NCBI GenBank assembly: GCA_904846145.1
Contig: CAJGZL010000001.1
Location: 2,480,001-2,544,000 of the forward strand
Length of the DNA: 64,000 bases
From: Psychrobacter immobilis
Lineage (GTDB): Bacteria; Pseudomonadota; Gammaproteobacteria; Pseudomonadales; Moraxellaceae
Direction: 5' to 3'
The notes beneath the pieces were generated by a model that had not been told where the DNA came from, did not search any database, and saw nothing but the letters and a program-made list of their open reading frames with translations. Positions 47,301-57,002 of the stretch are shown in pieces. Each line of letters opens with the position of its first letter. The first letter of the stretch is position 1. The translations under genes and the position numbers were made by a program.

Positions 47301-49352
47301 CGCGGTAAAGTTGTCAACCTTGCGAATAGCCCAAGCCAGCTTATTATTAGCGCTGAAGGCTTGGATGCTGCAGGTCAAAGCTTTAAGAGCGTCAACGCTG
47401 CCTTTAATGGTACTGAGCAAGCGCATACTGTCAATATTGCTATTGCTAACGAGCAGCTCAATATAGCCGCGCGTCTCAAAGGTGGCTTTAATCGCGATAA
47501 GCTGAGCTGGTCTGGGGCGATCGGTAAAGGTCAAGTCAAGTCACAATATGCGACGCTTAACCAAGTGCAACCTGCACAGCTGATTGTGAATCTCCCTAAA
47601 ACTGATGCTAATGATCTACAAGTGCAGCTAGCTGCGCACTGCTGGCAAGCGACTGATCAAAGTGGCAAGTTATGTTTACGCGAAAACTTAGTGGCCTCTG
47701 CCACAAGCGGACAAGTGAACCTTACCATACAGAAGATTGACACCTCTTTGTTCTCCGTGTTTTTACCTGATGATATTGATTGGCATGGCAAGATCAATGG
47801 CAAGGCGATTGTCGGTTGGCAAAAGGGCAAGCCGCCGACGATTAACACGACGCTGTATTCAGATAATGGCAAAATCGGTCTGATTCAAGATGGTGACGCC
47901 GCTCCTGTGACTCTGCCTTATAAGCGGGTCTCGTTGATAGCGGTCTCTGTGCCTGAGGGCTTAAAGCTGCGTACTGATATTAATACGGGGCGCGGTGCTC
48001 GTGGTTATGCCGAGGTGATTGTTGATCCCTATAAAACGCCAAAACCAATCTCAGGGGCTGTGGTACTAAATGAGCTAAACCTTGCTATTTTAAAACCCTT
48101 CTTCCCAGGTATGCGGGTCTTAGAAGGTAATATCACGATGGCAGGTGGACTTGGTGGCACACTCGATAAGCCGCAGTTTTATGGTGATGTCAAGCTGGTT
48201 GATGGTCGAGTCGCTATGCTTGATCTACCTGTTAATCTCTCCAAAATTAATGTCGATGCCAAGATTCGGGGTACTCAAGCCACTGTCGATGGTACGTTCA
48301 ATAGTGGGACAGGGACAGGAACTTTGGACGGTACTATCGACTGGCGACAAAAGCTACAAGCTAAGCTTAGCATCGTAGGGGAGCGCTTAGTCTTGACTCA
48401 GCCACCGCTACTTTTGGCTGAAGTCAATCCAGATATCGATATTATCGTGCGACCAGCGGATCAGTACGTCAATATCGCAGGGGCGATTAGCGTGCCCTCT
48501 GCAACGATTCGACCGCCAGAGGCCAGTGAAGATATCATCACTCAAACTGAAGATGCGGTCGTGCTCGATCGACGTTTGATTGGCAATATCGATGAGGTAT
48601 TAGCGATCTCCAAGCCTTGGTCTATCAATGCCGATATCGGAATTGATTTGGGCGATGATATTAATTTCCGTGGTTTTGGGGCGGTTATCCCATTAGCTGG
48701 TGCCTTAAATATCACTCAAAGTGGCACAGGGGTCATGCGCGCTAAAGGTGTAGTACAAGTAGCGCGTCGTACCAAGATTGATGCATTTGGACAGAATTTA
48801 GAACTCAATTATGGTCAAGTACGCTTCAATGGTGATGTTTTAAAGCCGAACTTAAGTATCGAGGCGGTAAAAATCATCAACGATGATACGGTAGGGGTTC
48901 GAGTCACAGGTACCATTGAGAGTCCAAATATCGTCGTCTTTAATAATGCAGGTCTGACCCAACAGCAAGCCATGAATGCGCTAGTAACGGGTCGGATAGA
49001 TGACGGTAGTCCTAGTCAAATTAGTGAGCAAGGATTTAAGTCGCAAGTCACTAATAACTTAGCGGCAGCTGGCCTTAACTTTGGCCTAAATAGTACGCGT
49101 GGCTTGACCAATCAGATAGGTCAAGCTTTCGGTCTACAGGGCTTAACTGTTGAAGCTTCGGGCAATAGTGAGGATACTAACCTGAATGTCACAGGCTATA
49201 TCAGTCCTGATCTGTATATTCGTTATGGCGTAGGGGTGTTCAATGCTCAAAACAGTCTGTCTATTCGTTATCAGTTGACGCGGCGTATTTATGTCGAGGC
49301 TACCTCAGCCGCCGAAAACGCTGTCGATGTCGTCTACAGCCTGAAATTCTAA
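44343..49352 (+). CDS. tamB: Translocation and assembly module inner-membrane protein TamB
   Basis: TamB spans the periplasm from the inner membrane to TamA; it is an AsmA-like bridge implicated in phospholipid transport and OMP assembly. The 1669-aa protein (E. coli 1259) has one N-terminal membrane helix (LSFLIKLLILILIVFVIMFAVFF after a short basic region), then long repetitive beta-strand sequence with recurring GKLSIDAGGSAKLIN-type repeats around residues 640-850, and a conserved C-terminal DUF490 domain (TQQQAMNALVTGRIDDG; LTVEASGNSEDTNLNVTGYISPDLYIRYGVG; VYSLKF). ATG 44343 is used over an upstream TTG at 44334. It is 107 bp after tamA and ends at a terminator. Confidence 0.93.
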   Translation: MLPDNTTPPKDPMQDPAQRDARALRRWYPLSFLIKLLILILIVFVIMFAVFFYLAGTDSGTKFLLDKVSAETGIEFKYGSGNLRDGIWVTDIDIEATDDLEIVVDKAYVKIGWRALFAKEVHLRDANIQRIEIINKKPPTGEPFDYKTLQLPVNLRFDQAKIKTIVYNQVTKEPVIIHDIDARDLTWVDTKVSVGRGRLRYADIVKINALKGSIDLQGDYPLDLSAIVEVSGLEKAYVDPLNITATGTLKRTVGKVRSRYNEGDVRGDIIIQGLSSDAPFQAKLQWDDLLIPYADVQDIHLKEGVLNASGVLSEIRLRINTDLSAKDIPSGQYQARGLLVLADKKLNIEQLNANVPAGRLLAQGTLGWQDSFEARISAFGRNFDIRRAIPEQYSEYQAYAPQKLDGKLGLHFQQKNIAGNLEVDIDLRQRDGETIDANIVQGKKPVRSKQPAPLFINAQWQNLKRTAIPNIGNIDSPSGQADVTVRGSRLSVDADAVINELNAAPKGNYDLQVRKNGNVIDINRLNYKGIVGDLAGTGQIQLATNQRPLTWQIDARTTGLLPKQYRRDLPLERLTGNISARGRLLDISKNRIKAQRHIISFNDTDLQVKLDDTQDNRGIGITGAGDAKVDLVNGELSVFDARFDGQIDTADVPKGKLSIDAGGSAKLINIRKLNYVGEAGAVKAKGVIDLRKDLGWQVNGRFDDFDLGYFLPNNPAILTGDLVTSGVWQSAPKNNSSTNINASAKGKLQRFAINFDGMLDAEQLPAGKLTIDASGDSQLIRLKRLRHVGAAGSIDAKGTVDVRRGIAWDINAVMDRFNLGYFVKDTPSAITGSIDTSGSWGKTQQVINLKQINLSGNLKGQPLSAKGSLSAKLNLPEDIASYFKGLQAQDAGAQYKQVNALIDSLNANDLVLRWGDNYLTANGNAKQLQTKINITSLDQLSENLAGKVVGGATLSQPEGQALPTIYIDLVGERLALPGFILRQGSIRGKVVNLANSPSQLIISAEGLDAAGQSFKSVNAAFNGTEQAHTVNIAIANEQLNIAARLKGGFNRDKLSWSGAIGKGQVKSQYATLNQVQPAQLIVNLPKTDANDLQVQLAAHCWQATDQSGKLCLRENLVASATSGQVNLTIQKIDTSLFSVFLPDDIDWHGKINGKAIVGWQKGKPPTINTTLYSDNGKIGLIQDGDAAPVTLPYKRVSLIAVSVPEGLKLRTDINTGRGARGYAEVIVDPYKTPKPISGAVVLNELNLAILKPFFPGMRVLEGNITMAGGLGGTLDKPQFYGDVKLVDGRVAMLDLPVNLSKINVDAKIRGTQATVDGTFNSGTGTGTLDGTIDWRQKLQAKLSIVGERLVLTQPPLLLAEVNPDIDIIVRPADQYVNIAGAISVPSATIRPPEASEDIITQTEDAVVLDRRLIGNIDEVLAISKPWSINADIGIDLGDDINFRGFGAVIPLAGALNITQSGTGVMRAKGVVQVARRTKIDAFGQNLELNYGQVRFNGDVLKPNLSIEAVKIINDDTVGVRVTGTIESPNIVVFNNAGLTQQQAMNALVTGRIDDGSPSQISEQGFKSQVTNNLAAAGLNFGLNSTRGLTNQIGQAFGLQGLTVEASGNSEDTNLNVTGYISPDLYIRYGVGVFNAQNSLSIRYQLTRRIYVEATSAAENAVDVVYSLKF

Positions 49353-49368
49353 CCATTTGATAGATAAT

Positions 49369-49395
49369 AAAAAACGCCCTTAGAGGCGTTTTTTA
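49369..49395 (+). terminator. Intrinsic terminator after tamB
   Basis: AAAAAACGCC (49369-49378) / GGCGTTTTTT (49385-49394) with a 6-nt loop. Also usable for hemP on the opposite strand. Confidence 0.85.
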
Positions 49396-49471
49396 TTAGT
49401 TAGCTTTTATTACATGATTTTTTATTAAGTAATCTTTATTAAGAAATAAGGATACAAATAATATAGGCGAC

Positions 49472-49636
49472 TTATTTAGTCAAAATGAGACGATTATTAC
49501 GGGTCAAGCGTAAGCGATATTCTTCGCCTTCATGCTCAATGCGCACCTCTTTAGTCAAGGCGAATAAATGTTGGGACTGCATAGTAGGCAAGCGGTTGTC
49601 ACGGCAGTTTAGATAACGAGAGATCACAACGCTCAT
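49472..49636 (-). CDS. hemP: Hemin uptake protein HemP
   Basis: A 54-aa protein from ATG 49636 with AAGGA upstream. The C-terminal part VRIEHEGEEYRLRLTRNNRLILTK fits the HemP family pattern (Ile-x-His-x-Gly ... Tyr-x-Leu-Arg-x-Thr-Arg ... Leu-Ile-Leu-Thr-Lys). HemP genes are usually Fur-regulated and precede heme-uptake receptor genes; in some bacteria HemP activates the heme receptor gene. Here no receptor or ABC importer is adjacent, so hemP is an orphan, behind a Fur box at 49729-49741. Confidence 0.88.
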   Translation of the reverse strand: MSVVISRYLNCRDNRLPTMQSQHLFALTKEVRIEHEGEEYRLRLTRNNRLILTK

Positions 49637-49722
49637 AATAAAATCCTTTTGATAAATGGCTAGGTTTATAATAGTTAGCACTTAGCGAGCTATGCTATAT
49701 AAATAGAACGAGGCTTCAACTA

Positions 49723-49747
49723 AGTAACGATAATCATTATCATTTAA
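49723..49747. promoter_or_regulatory. Fur box upstream of hemP
   Basis: GATAATCATTATC (49729-49741) is a perfect palindromic Fur core (GATAAT-N-ATTATC), followed by ATTT. It lies about 95 bp before the hemP ATG and 135 bp before the Nudix-TenI ATG, so it probably gives iron repression of hemP. Confidence 0.8.
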
Positions 49748-49874
49748 AATCTTATACTTTGCAAGCTAATAAGTAAATCAGTTAGCATTATTATATAAAC
49801 TTATGTGTTTAGATAAAGTTAGACTCTTAGATTTATGGTTAAAAACAAATAGAACTTATTATATAGGTCATTTT

Positions 49875-51044
49875 ATGACACATAACTTATCAGCCAAATT
49901 GGGAAAGGTTACTGCGAACGAGTCAAGTGCTCAAGTAGTAAATGTCGCAGTCGCAGTCATTCATTATCAGCAGCACTATTTGCTCGGCTACCGTAATGCA
50001 AGCCAACATCAAGGCGATCGTTATGAGTTCGTCGGTGGCAAGATCGATGCTAATGAAACAGCACAAGCGGCGCTTATTCGTGAGGTGAGTGAGGAAGTTG
50101 CTATCGATATTAGCGGCAATAATGCTATTAAGCTTGGGCGTTTGCATCATGATTATGGCGATAAACAAGTTTGCCTGCACGTTTATAGAGTTGAGCTAAG
50201 CGTCGCGCAGTATCAGCAGCATAAGGGTGACGATTTTGGCCCTGAGGGACAAGCTTTGGTTTGGGTAGATAAAGCTGATTTGTTAGAGAATAAATATAAT
50301 TTGCCAGCGGCGAATACCACGATATTAGCTTGGTTAAGATTGCCCAAGCTTATCACTATCACTTATCCGCTAGCCCATTTTGCGACTCAATTGGACAGCT
50401 GTGAGGCTTGGCTAAGGTTTCATCAGCAAAACATTGCCAACAACGTTTGGGTATATGTGCGACTAAAAGATAAGCAAGCCAGCCACTTTGCCGCTTTACT
50501 CCTACAATCGCGTTCAGACATTATGGCCATATTACCTGTTGAAAGTAGTAGGGGTATTGATAGTTCTGATACTTTTGAAACAACTACTAAAAAAACAACT
50601 ACTGATGTGAGAATAAAAAATAAAGATTTAAATTATAAAAGCTTAAGGCCACAATTAGCTGCGTATCATCTTAATCACGCTGAAGTACTCACTTGGTTTC
50701 ATAATTTACGAGTTAATTATGATGATAATAAGCGCCTTTATATCGAACAGCCTTTGATATTAAGCTGTCATGATGTACAGAGTATACAAGCAGCTAATGC
50801 CATCGCTAAGATGCGTCTACAACAGCATCTGCCACCTGTGATAGGCATTTTTCTCTCGCCAGTATTAGCTACTCATACCCATCCTGATGACAATCCTTTA
50901 GGCTGGAGGCAGTGGTCTACGTTGGCACAATTGGCAGATATACCTGTTATAGCATTGGGTGGTTTGTATCCAAATATGTATGACTTAGCCAGTACTTATG
51001 GCGCGGTGAGTATTGCAGGTATCCGGCAATTTCTGAACGATTAA
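49875..51044 (+). CDS. Nudix hydrolase fused to a thiamine-phosphate-synthase/TenI-like domain
   Basis: A 389-aa two-domain protein from ATG 49875. Residues about 20-150 form a MutT-type Nudix domain with the box GKIDANETAQAALIREVSEEV (catalytic Glu residues present, about residues 55-77), likely hydrolysing oxidised nucleotides. Residues about 190-389 resemble the TMP-synthase/TenI barrel (VYVRLKDKQ; ILSCHDVQSIQAAN; PVIGIFLSPVLATHTHPDDNPLGW; IPVIALGGLYPNMYDLASTYGAVSIAGIRQF). This fusion is known in gammaproteobacteria; the role of the second domain is unclear. A separating Ser/Thr/Lys-rich linker sits around residues 225-255. The upstream ORF start (49803) lacks a ribosome site. Confidence 0.85.
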   Translation: MTHNLSAKLGKVTANESSAQVVNVAVAVIHYQQHYLLGYRNASQHQGDRYEFVGGKIDANETAQAALIREVSEEVAIDISGNNAIKLGRLHHDYGDKQVCLHVYRVELSVAQYQQHKGDDFGPEGQALVWVDKADLLENKYNLPAANTTILAWLRLPKLITITYPLAHFATQLDSCEAWLRFHQQNIANNVWVYVRLKDKQASHFAALLLQSRSDIMAILPVESSRGIDSSDTFETTTKKTTTDVRIKNKDLNYKSLRPQLAAYHLNHAEVLTWFHNLRVNYDDNKRLYIEQPLILSCHDVQSIQAANAIAKMRLQQHLPPVIGIFLSPVLATHTHPDDNPLGWRQWSTLAQLADIPVIALGGLYPNMYDLASTYGAVSIAGIRQFLND

Positions 51045-51262
51045 AATAAATTTCAATATAAATAGTTGTTTTTACTACTATTTACACAGCAGTAACTATA
51101 AAAGGCTAATCACAAACACAAGGCAAAACTAATTACAAACCGTTGCTTTTCCCTACATAGTGGCACTGTTATGCAAAACAATACCCTATTACTATAAGCT
51201 ATCAAATTGAAAGCTGTCTAAGCTTTTTAATTCCAATAATTTATAACCTAATACGGTGTTTT

Positions 51263-52438
51263 ATGAAAACCAATAAGTTACCTAAGTCAGAATGGAATGA
51301 CTTTGAGGCAGCCGGTTCTCATCTGCAACAGTACAGTCAGCCTAGTCAGCTATTAAGCACAGACTACATGACGTACAATAATGAAGAGCAAGCTATTTTT
51401 GCTAGTAATGATGCAAGTTATGAGAGCGAGTTATTTGAGGCAATGGCGGCAGTCATTGCTAATGCCAATAATAATAGAAACCATACTACTGTTTCAGGTG
51501 CGCCTTATGTAGAGCAGCCTATAAATGTGGATGGTGGCTACAAGAAAGCTGCGTGCAGTCATAGTAATGACAGCTCTACTAGCGATAGCTCTATAGATTG
51601 TACTATTCAATTTATAGATATGAGAGAGCCTGTAGATGCAGACGGCCTATATAAGATAGATAAAAGTGTGGATGAACATCGCACAGATACGCTATTAGAT
51701 TCAAGAGCGAAATCAGCTACTATCAAACAAAATCCTAAGGTATCAGAGCGAGTATTTATGAGTAGCTTAATTAAGCATACAGGCATAGCATTAGCCATTA
51801 TTATACCTTTAGCCGCGTTTTCAGCTTATGCAGCGCCAGTTCATACACCAGTCATGTTAAATAGCGCAGCAGCGGCAGCTGATAAAGTTAGTATGACCAC
51901 AGAAAATATTGAACCATCAGATATTATCTATAAATCTGCAACAGCGCCAACGACTGTTGATCGTGTTGATTTGCAACAGTATGCAGGTACGTGGTATGAG
52001 ATAGGACGTTTGCCTTTGTATTTTCAGCGTAATTGCGCTAGTGATGTAACAGCGAATTATGCGGCTAGAGAAAATGATTCAGGGATTACGGTCACTAACA
52101 GATGTATTGAGGATAATGGGGAAGTCATGGTCTCTAAAGGCCTTGCAAAACCCTCAGATAATACTGGTAGTAAGCTTAAAGTGAGTTTTTTACCGTCATG
52201 GATTCGCTGGTTGCCAGTAGGTCGTGGTGATTATTGGATCTTGGCTCGCGATGCCGATTATCAAACGGCATTGGTTGGCACGCCTGACAAAGACAATTTA
52301 TGGCTGCTAGCACGTACACCCAATATTTCGCAGCAAACTTATGCTAAATATCGTCAAATCGCTCAGGAACAAGGGTATGACTTAAGAGAGTTCACTTTAA
52401 CCACGCAGTCTGATCAGACGGTTAACTTAGTTCCCTAA
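51263..52438 (+). CDS. Lipocalin (Blc-like) with a long N-terminal extension
   Basis: The C-terminal half (about residues 230-391) is a bacterial lipocalin: VDLQQYAGTWYEIGRLPLYFQRNCASDV (GTWYEIGR motif near residue 242), NRCIEDNG, GDYWILARDADYQTALVGTPDKDNLWLLARTP and a C-terminal helix. Blc-type proteins bind lysophospholipids or fatty acids. Residues about 1-165 are acidic, Ser/Asn-rich and unfamiliar, then comes a hydrophobic segment (HTGIALAIIIPLAAFSAYA) identical in form to a signal peptide. A second in-frame ATG at 51758 would start exactly at that signal peptide (226 aa). The first start is used here because the 165 codons upstream are open, but the shorter secreted form is a real alternative. 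Confidence 0.8.
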   Translation: MKTNKLPKSEWNDFEAAGSHLQQYSQPSQLLSTDYMTYNNEEQAIFASNDASYESELFEAMAAVIANANNNRNHTTVSGAPYVEQPINVDGGYKKAACSHSNDSSTSDSSIDCTIQFIDMREPVDADGLYKIDKSVDEHRTDTLLDSRAKSATIKQNPKVSERVFMSSLIKHTGIALAIIIPLAAFSAYAAPVHTPVMLNSAAAAADKVSMTTENIEPSDIIYKSATAPTTVDRVDLQQYAGTWYEIGRLPLYFQRNCASDVTANYAARENDSGITVTNRCIEDNGEVMVSKGLAKPSDNTGSKLKVSFLPSWIRWLPVGRGDYWILARDADYQTALVGTPDKDNLWLLARTPNISQQTYAKYRQIAQEQGYDLREFTLTTQSDQTVNLVP

Positions 52439-52461
52439 TAGTTAAAAAGGTTTAGTTTATT

Positions 52462-52495
52462 AAAAGCTTGCTACGATTAGCAGGCTTTATTTTTA
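52462..52495 (+). terminator. Intrinsic terminator after the lipocalin gene
   Basis: AAAGCTTGCTA (52463-52473) / TAGCAGGCTTT (52478-52488) with CGAT loop, one mismatched pair, and T-rich sequence after. Confidence 0.65.
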
Positions 52496-52877
52496 AAATT
52501 TTTTAAATGATGTCTATCAGTAATGTTTATAAATAATGCTTATAACAGTAATTTAGGCTAGTACTGGCAAAATAAGACTTTTTAAGCTAAAATCTAGGCG
52601 ATTTAATCATTTATATCAATAATGTTTGGCACAAAGCTATATTTCGCGCTTCAACCTATAACTTAAGCCAGTGAGCAGGTCAATATTGTAGACAGTAGGC
52701 AAGGTTATATTATTTTGCATAGCTATTTTATTCCCGCTATTCTTGCCCTGCTGCGCTTAATAGCTACTGTTATTCATTTTCTGCAAAAAATTTTAATCCA
52801 ATACATCACAACGCTTTAAAACCTAATCGTATTACTTGTTTTATTCATTATTCTATCAAATTATAAGGATGTCTCTT
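52496..52877. other. Leader region of gap, no gene seen
   Basis: About 380 bp of AT-rich sequence between the lipocalin terminator and gap. No ORF with a ribosome site, no hairpin of note and no convincing operator were found. It presumably contains the gap promoter. Confidence 0.45.
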
Positions 52878-54311
52878 GTGAGCAACGCTGCTACCTTACG
52901 CCAATTACATCAAGACCGTTTAACCGACTATAATAATCAAGAACAACAAGTCATTGAGTTAACGGGTTTATTGAATAGGCTTTATAACGAGCAAGATGTG
53001 CAAGTCACTTTATTTGGTGAAGCTATAGATACGAGTTCGATCAATCAAGTACTAGCACTACATCAAAAAGCCGCTATTCGTCATCAAGGCAGTCAGCCTA
53101 TTGCGATTGCAGATACGCTAAAGATGGTCAAAGCTATAGCAGCAAGCGATGTTCAGTCTACCAGCGTTGATGTGGGTCAATTGATTGCCAATGACAGTGA
53201 TATACAGCAAGCGCTAGCCAGTATCAGCCATGATAAGAGTCATGTTAATGGCGCAACTGATGTCGTGCTTTATGGCTTTGGTCGTATTGGCCGTGTGCTT
53301 ACGCGCCTATTGTTATCACAAGCTTCAAGCGTTAAAGGGTTGCAGTTAAAAGCTATTGTTGTGCGTCCTGCAGCAGCTGGTGATTTAGCCAAGCGTGCCT
53401 CTTTGCTTGAGCGTGATTCTGTTCATGGTGGCTTTTTGGGTAGTGTGAGCGTGGATGAGGATAATAATGGCTTACTGATCAATGGTCGTTTTATTCAAGT
53501 GATCTATGCCAAAGATCCAAGCGAGATTGATTATACTGATTACGGTATCGAAAACGCGTTAGTTATCGACAATACTGGTGTATTCAAAGACGAAGCAGGG
53601 CTTGGTAAGCATTTGCAATCTAAAGGCGTTAATAAAGTTCTTTTGACAGCCCCTGCTGGCGGCGATATCAAAAACGTTGTCTATGGTGTCAATAATGATA
53701 CTGTCGGCGAGGACACTATTGTTAGTGCCGCAAGCTGTACCACCAATGCGATTACCCCAACGCTAAAAGTATTAAATGATAAATATGGTATTGAAAACGG
53801 TCATGTAGAGACTATTCACTCCTTTACTAACGATCAAAACTTAATTGATAATTATCATAAAGCGGATCGCCGTGGTCGTAGTGCAGTGCTAAATATGGTT
53901 ATTACTAGCACAGGCGCTGCCAAAGCGGTCGGTAAAGCACTACCTGAGCTGAGCGGTAAACTGACAGGTAATGCCATACGTGTTCCTACACCAAATGTCA
54001 GCTTAGCTATCTTAAATCTGAATCTAAAAACCGCGCCAGAGAGTTATGAGGCGCTAAATGAGTTTATGCGTGATACTGCTAATAGTCATGCTTGGCAATC
54101 GCAAATCGCTTATACTGACTCAAATGAGGCGGTATCAACTGATTTTGTCGGTACGAAACACGTTGGTATCGTAGATGCGCAGGCGACTATCGTCACTGAC
54201 AATCATGCAACGGTCTACATCTGGTATGACAATGAAGTAGGATACAGCACGCAAGTATTGCGCTTGGCCACGCAAATGGCTGGTATTCATTATGCGCAAA
54301 TTCCAGCATAG
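52878..54311 (+). CDS. gap: Glyceraldehyde-3-phosphate dehydrogenase, long form
   Basis: Oxidises glyceraldehyde 3-phosphate to 1,3-bisphosphoglycerate (or the reverse). The 477-aa form has an N-terminal extension of about 130 residues before the Rossmann motif VVLYGFGRIGRVLTRLLL, as in Acinetobacter and Pseudomonas homologues, against about 330 aa for E. coli GapA. The catalytic loop SAASCTTNAITP has Cys287, followed by HSFTNDQNLIDNYHKADRRGRSA and the C-terminal WYDNEVGYS motif. GTG 52878 is chosen: AAGGA ends 8 nt before it. An in-frame ATG at 52869 overlaps that ribosome site. The long forms are often NADP-flexible or gluconeogenic, which is inference here. Terminator follows. Confidence 0.95.
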   Translation: MSNAATLRQLHQDRLTDYNNQEQQVIELTGLLNRLYNEQDVQVTLFGEAIDTSSINQVLALHQKAAIRHQGSQPIAIADTLKMVKAIAASDVQSTSVDVGQLIANDSDIQQALASISHDKSHVNGATDVVLYGFGRIGRVLTRLLLSQASSVKGLQLKAIVVRPAAAGDLAKRASLLERDSVHGGFLGSVSVDEDNNGLLINGRFIQVIYAKDPSEIDYTDYGIENALVIDNTGVFKDEAGLGKHLQSKGVNKVLLTAPAGGDIKNVVYGVNNDTVGEDTIVSAASCTTNAITPTLKVLNDKYGIENGHVETIHSFTNDQNLIDNYHKADRRGRSAVLNMVITSTGAAKAVGKALPELSGKLTGNAIRVPTPNVSLAILNLNLKTAPESYEALNEFMRDTANSHAWQSQIAYTDSNEAVSTDFVGTKHVGIVDAQATIVTDNHATVYIWYDNEVGYSTQVLRLATQMAGIHYAQIPA

Positions 54312-54452
54312 GGCTGTTTTGTAGCTAATAATAAGAACTAGATGATAAAATACGTTTACGATTTGGTCAGCATCTATCGATATCGCATCTTATTTATAGT
54401 TTGCTAGTAGCAGTAACTGTTATACTGAGCCGTAATACTATTTAGATCTACT

Positions 54453-54488
54453 ACACCCGATAGTCTGCTTGGTTATCGGGTGTTTTTG
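54453..54488 (+). terminator. Intrinsic terminator after gap
   Basis: Perfect stem ACACCCGATA (54453-54462) / TATCGGGTGT (54474-54483), 11-nt loop, then a T-run. Confidence 0.85.
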
Positions 54489-54493
54489 TTACT

Positions 54494-54534
54494 ATTATCG
54501 CTTATTTTAACCCGTAAATTATCGCTTATTTTAA
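54494..54534. repeat. 17-bp direct repeat between gap and obgE
   Basis: ATTATCGCTTATTTTAA occurs at 54494-54510 and again at 54518-54534, 24 bp apart start to start. It follows the gap terminator within a 347-bp gene-free stretch, upstream of obgE. A further small inverted repeat AAAGTAC / GTACTTT lies at about 54554-54571. Confidence 0.75.
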
Positions 54535-54655
54535 GCTGTGACAATTTTGGCTAAAGTACAGAGTACTTTGGAATAAAGTACATCTCAATAAAGCATAGAT
54601 GCCATCTATATTATAAAATTTGTACCATAAAGAACGATTGACAATTAAGGATTGA

Positions 54656-55876
<1,221 letters not shown>

Positions 55877-55981
55877 AGCTTAGATTGCTTACAGTATAGT
55901 TTTTTAAGCTTGTGTGCTTTAAATCTATGTACTTTGGAATCTTTTGATAATAAGTTTTGATAATACATTCAGATATAGATT

Positions 55982-56961
55982 ACCCCACTCTCAACTTCGA
56001 AAGTGATTGAAAAAAGAAGAGCACCTCACTAATCTATTGTTTTCGACCAAGAATACAATGGAGTTGTGAGATGCCCATAGACGAATTTATCATCAATATC
56101 TATTTAATGGTAGAGCAATATTACAAAATAGTCGTCACCAAACCCTTGCGAAGTGCAGGTTATGCGCCAAAGCTAAGTGATCCTGAGGTTATTTGCATGG
56201 AGATGGTCGGTGAATTTTTACACCTTGATCAAGACAAACAAATTTGGCAATACTTTACCCAGCATTGGCAAGACTGGTTTCCAGCCATCGGCTCATACCC
56301 TAACTTCGCAAAGCATTGCGCCAATCTGTGGCAAGTCAAACAGCAGATACAAGATAAAGTCAGTCAAATTGAAGGCCGTGACAACATTCATTTTATGGAT
56401 GGCTTTCCGATACCCGTCTGTCATTATGGACGCGCTTATCGGCATAAGAATTATCAAGACTTAGCAGCTTTTAGCTACTGTGCCGCTAAGCAAGAGAGGT
56501 ACTATGGCTTTGAAGGCCATTTGCTTGTTAACTTATCGGGCATGATTAAAGGCTTTACCTTTGCTCCTGCCAATGTTGATGAAAGAGCGGTTGCCCCAGA
56601 AATCACCACTCATATTCATGGGCTACTTGGCGCTGATAAAGGGTATATCAGCCCTAGTCTGACATCGTACTACGACGCTCAAGGCGTGGATTTACAAACG
56701 CCACTCAGAGCCAACATGAAAGAGGATAGACCCAAACCTGTGGTAAGGCGGCTAATGAAAGCCCGCCGTATCGTTGAAACAGTCATTGGTCAGCTATCAG
56801 AACGATTTAATATACAAAGGGTACGAGCAAGAGATTTATGGCATTTGTCTCATCGATTGATTCGTAAGATTCTTTCACACAATCTGTGCTTTGTACTCAA
56901 CAAAAAACTTGGTAATCCGCCTCTTCAGTTTGATTTGCTTATTTCAAGTTGAGAGTGGGGT
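55982..56961 (+). mobile_element. Intact IS982-family insertion sequence (980 bp)
   Basis: Terminal inverted repeats ACCCCACTCTCAACTT (55982-55997) and AAGTTGAGAGTGGGGT (56946-56961) are perfect over 16 bp. The 7-bp direct repeat ATAGATT (55975-55981 and 56962-56968) is the target duplication. One full-length transposase gene lies inside. Ends, duplication and reading frame are all intact, which suggests a recent insertion. Confidence 0.95.
56071..56952 (+). CDS. IS982 family transposase
   Basis: A 293-aa DDE transposase, complete and without frameshift. Catalytic residues fit D110 (FMDGFPIPV), D189 (LGADKGYISP) and E236 (RRIVETVIGQLSERF). The N-terminal part contains KLSDPEVICMEMVGEFL, typical for IS982 members. 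GGAG lies upstream of the ATG. It ends 9 bp before the end of the right inverted repeat, as expected. It is oriented with obgE and proB, so read-through from it could reach proB. Confidence 0.95.
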   Translation: MPIDEFIINIYLMVEQYYKIVVTKPLRSAGYAPKLSDPEVICMEMVGEFLHLDQDKQIWQYFTQHWQDWFPAIGSYPNFAKHCANLWQVKQQIQDKVSQIEGRDNIHFMDGFPIPVCHYGRAYRHKNYQDLAAFSYCAAKQERYYGFEGHLLVNLSGMIKGFTFAPANVDERAVAPEITTHIHGLLGADKGYISPSLTSYYDAQGVDLQTPLRANMKEDRPKPVVRRLMKARRIVETVIGQLSERFNIQRVRARDLWHLSHRLIRKILSHNLCFVLNKKLGNPPLQFDLLISS

Positions 56962-57002
56962 ATAGATTGTAAAATAATAACAGATAGTTAATAGGAGTTT
57001 TC

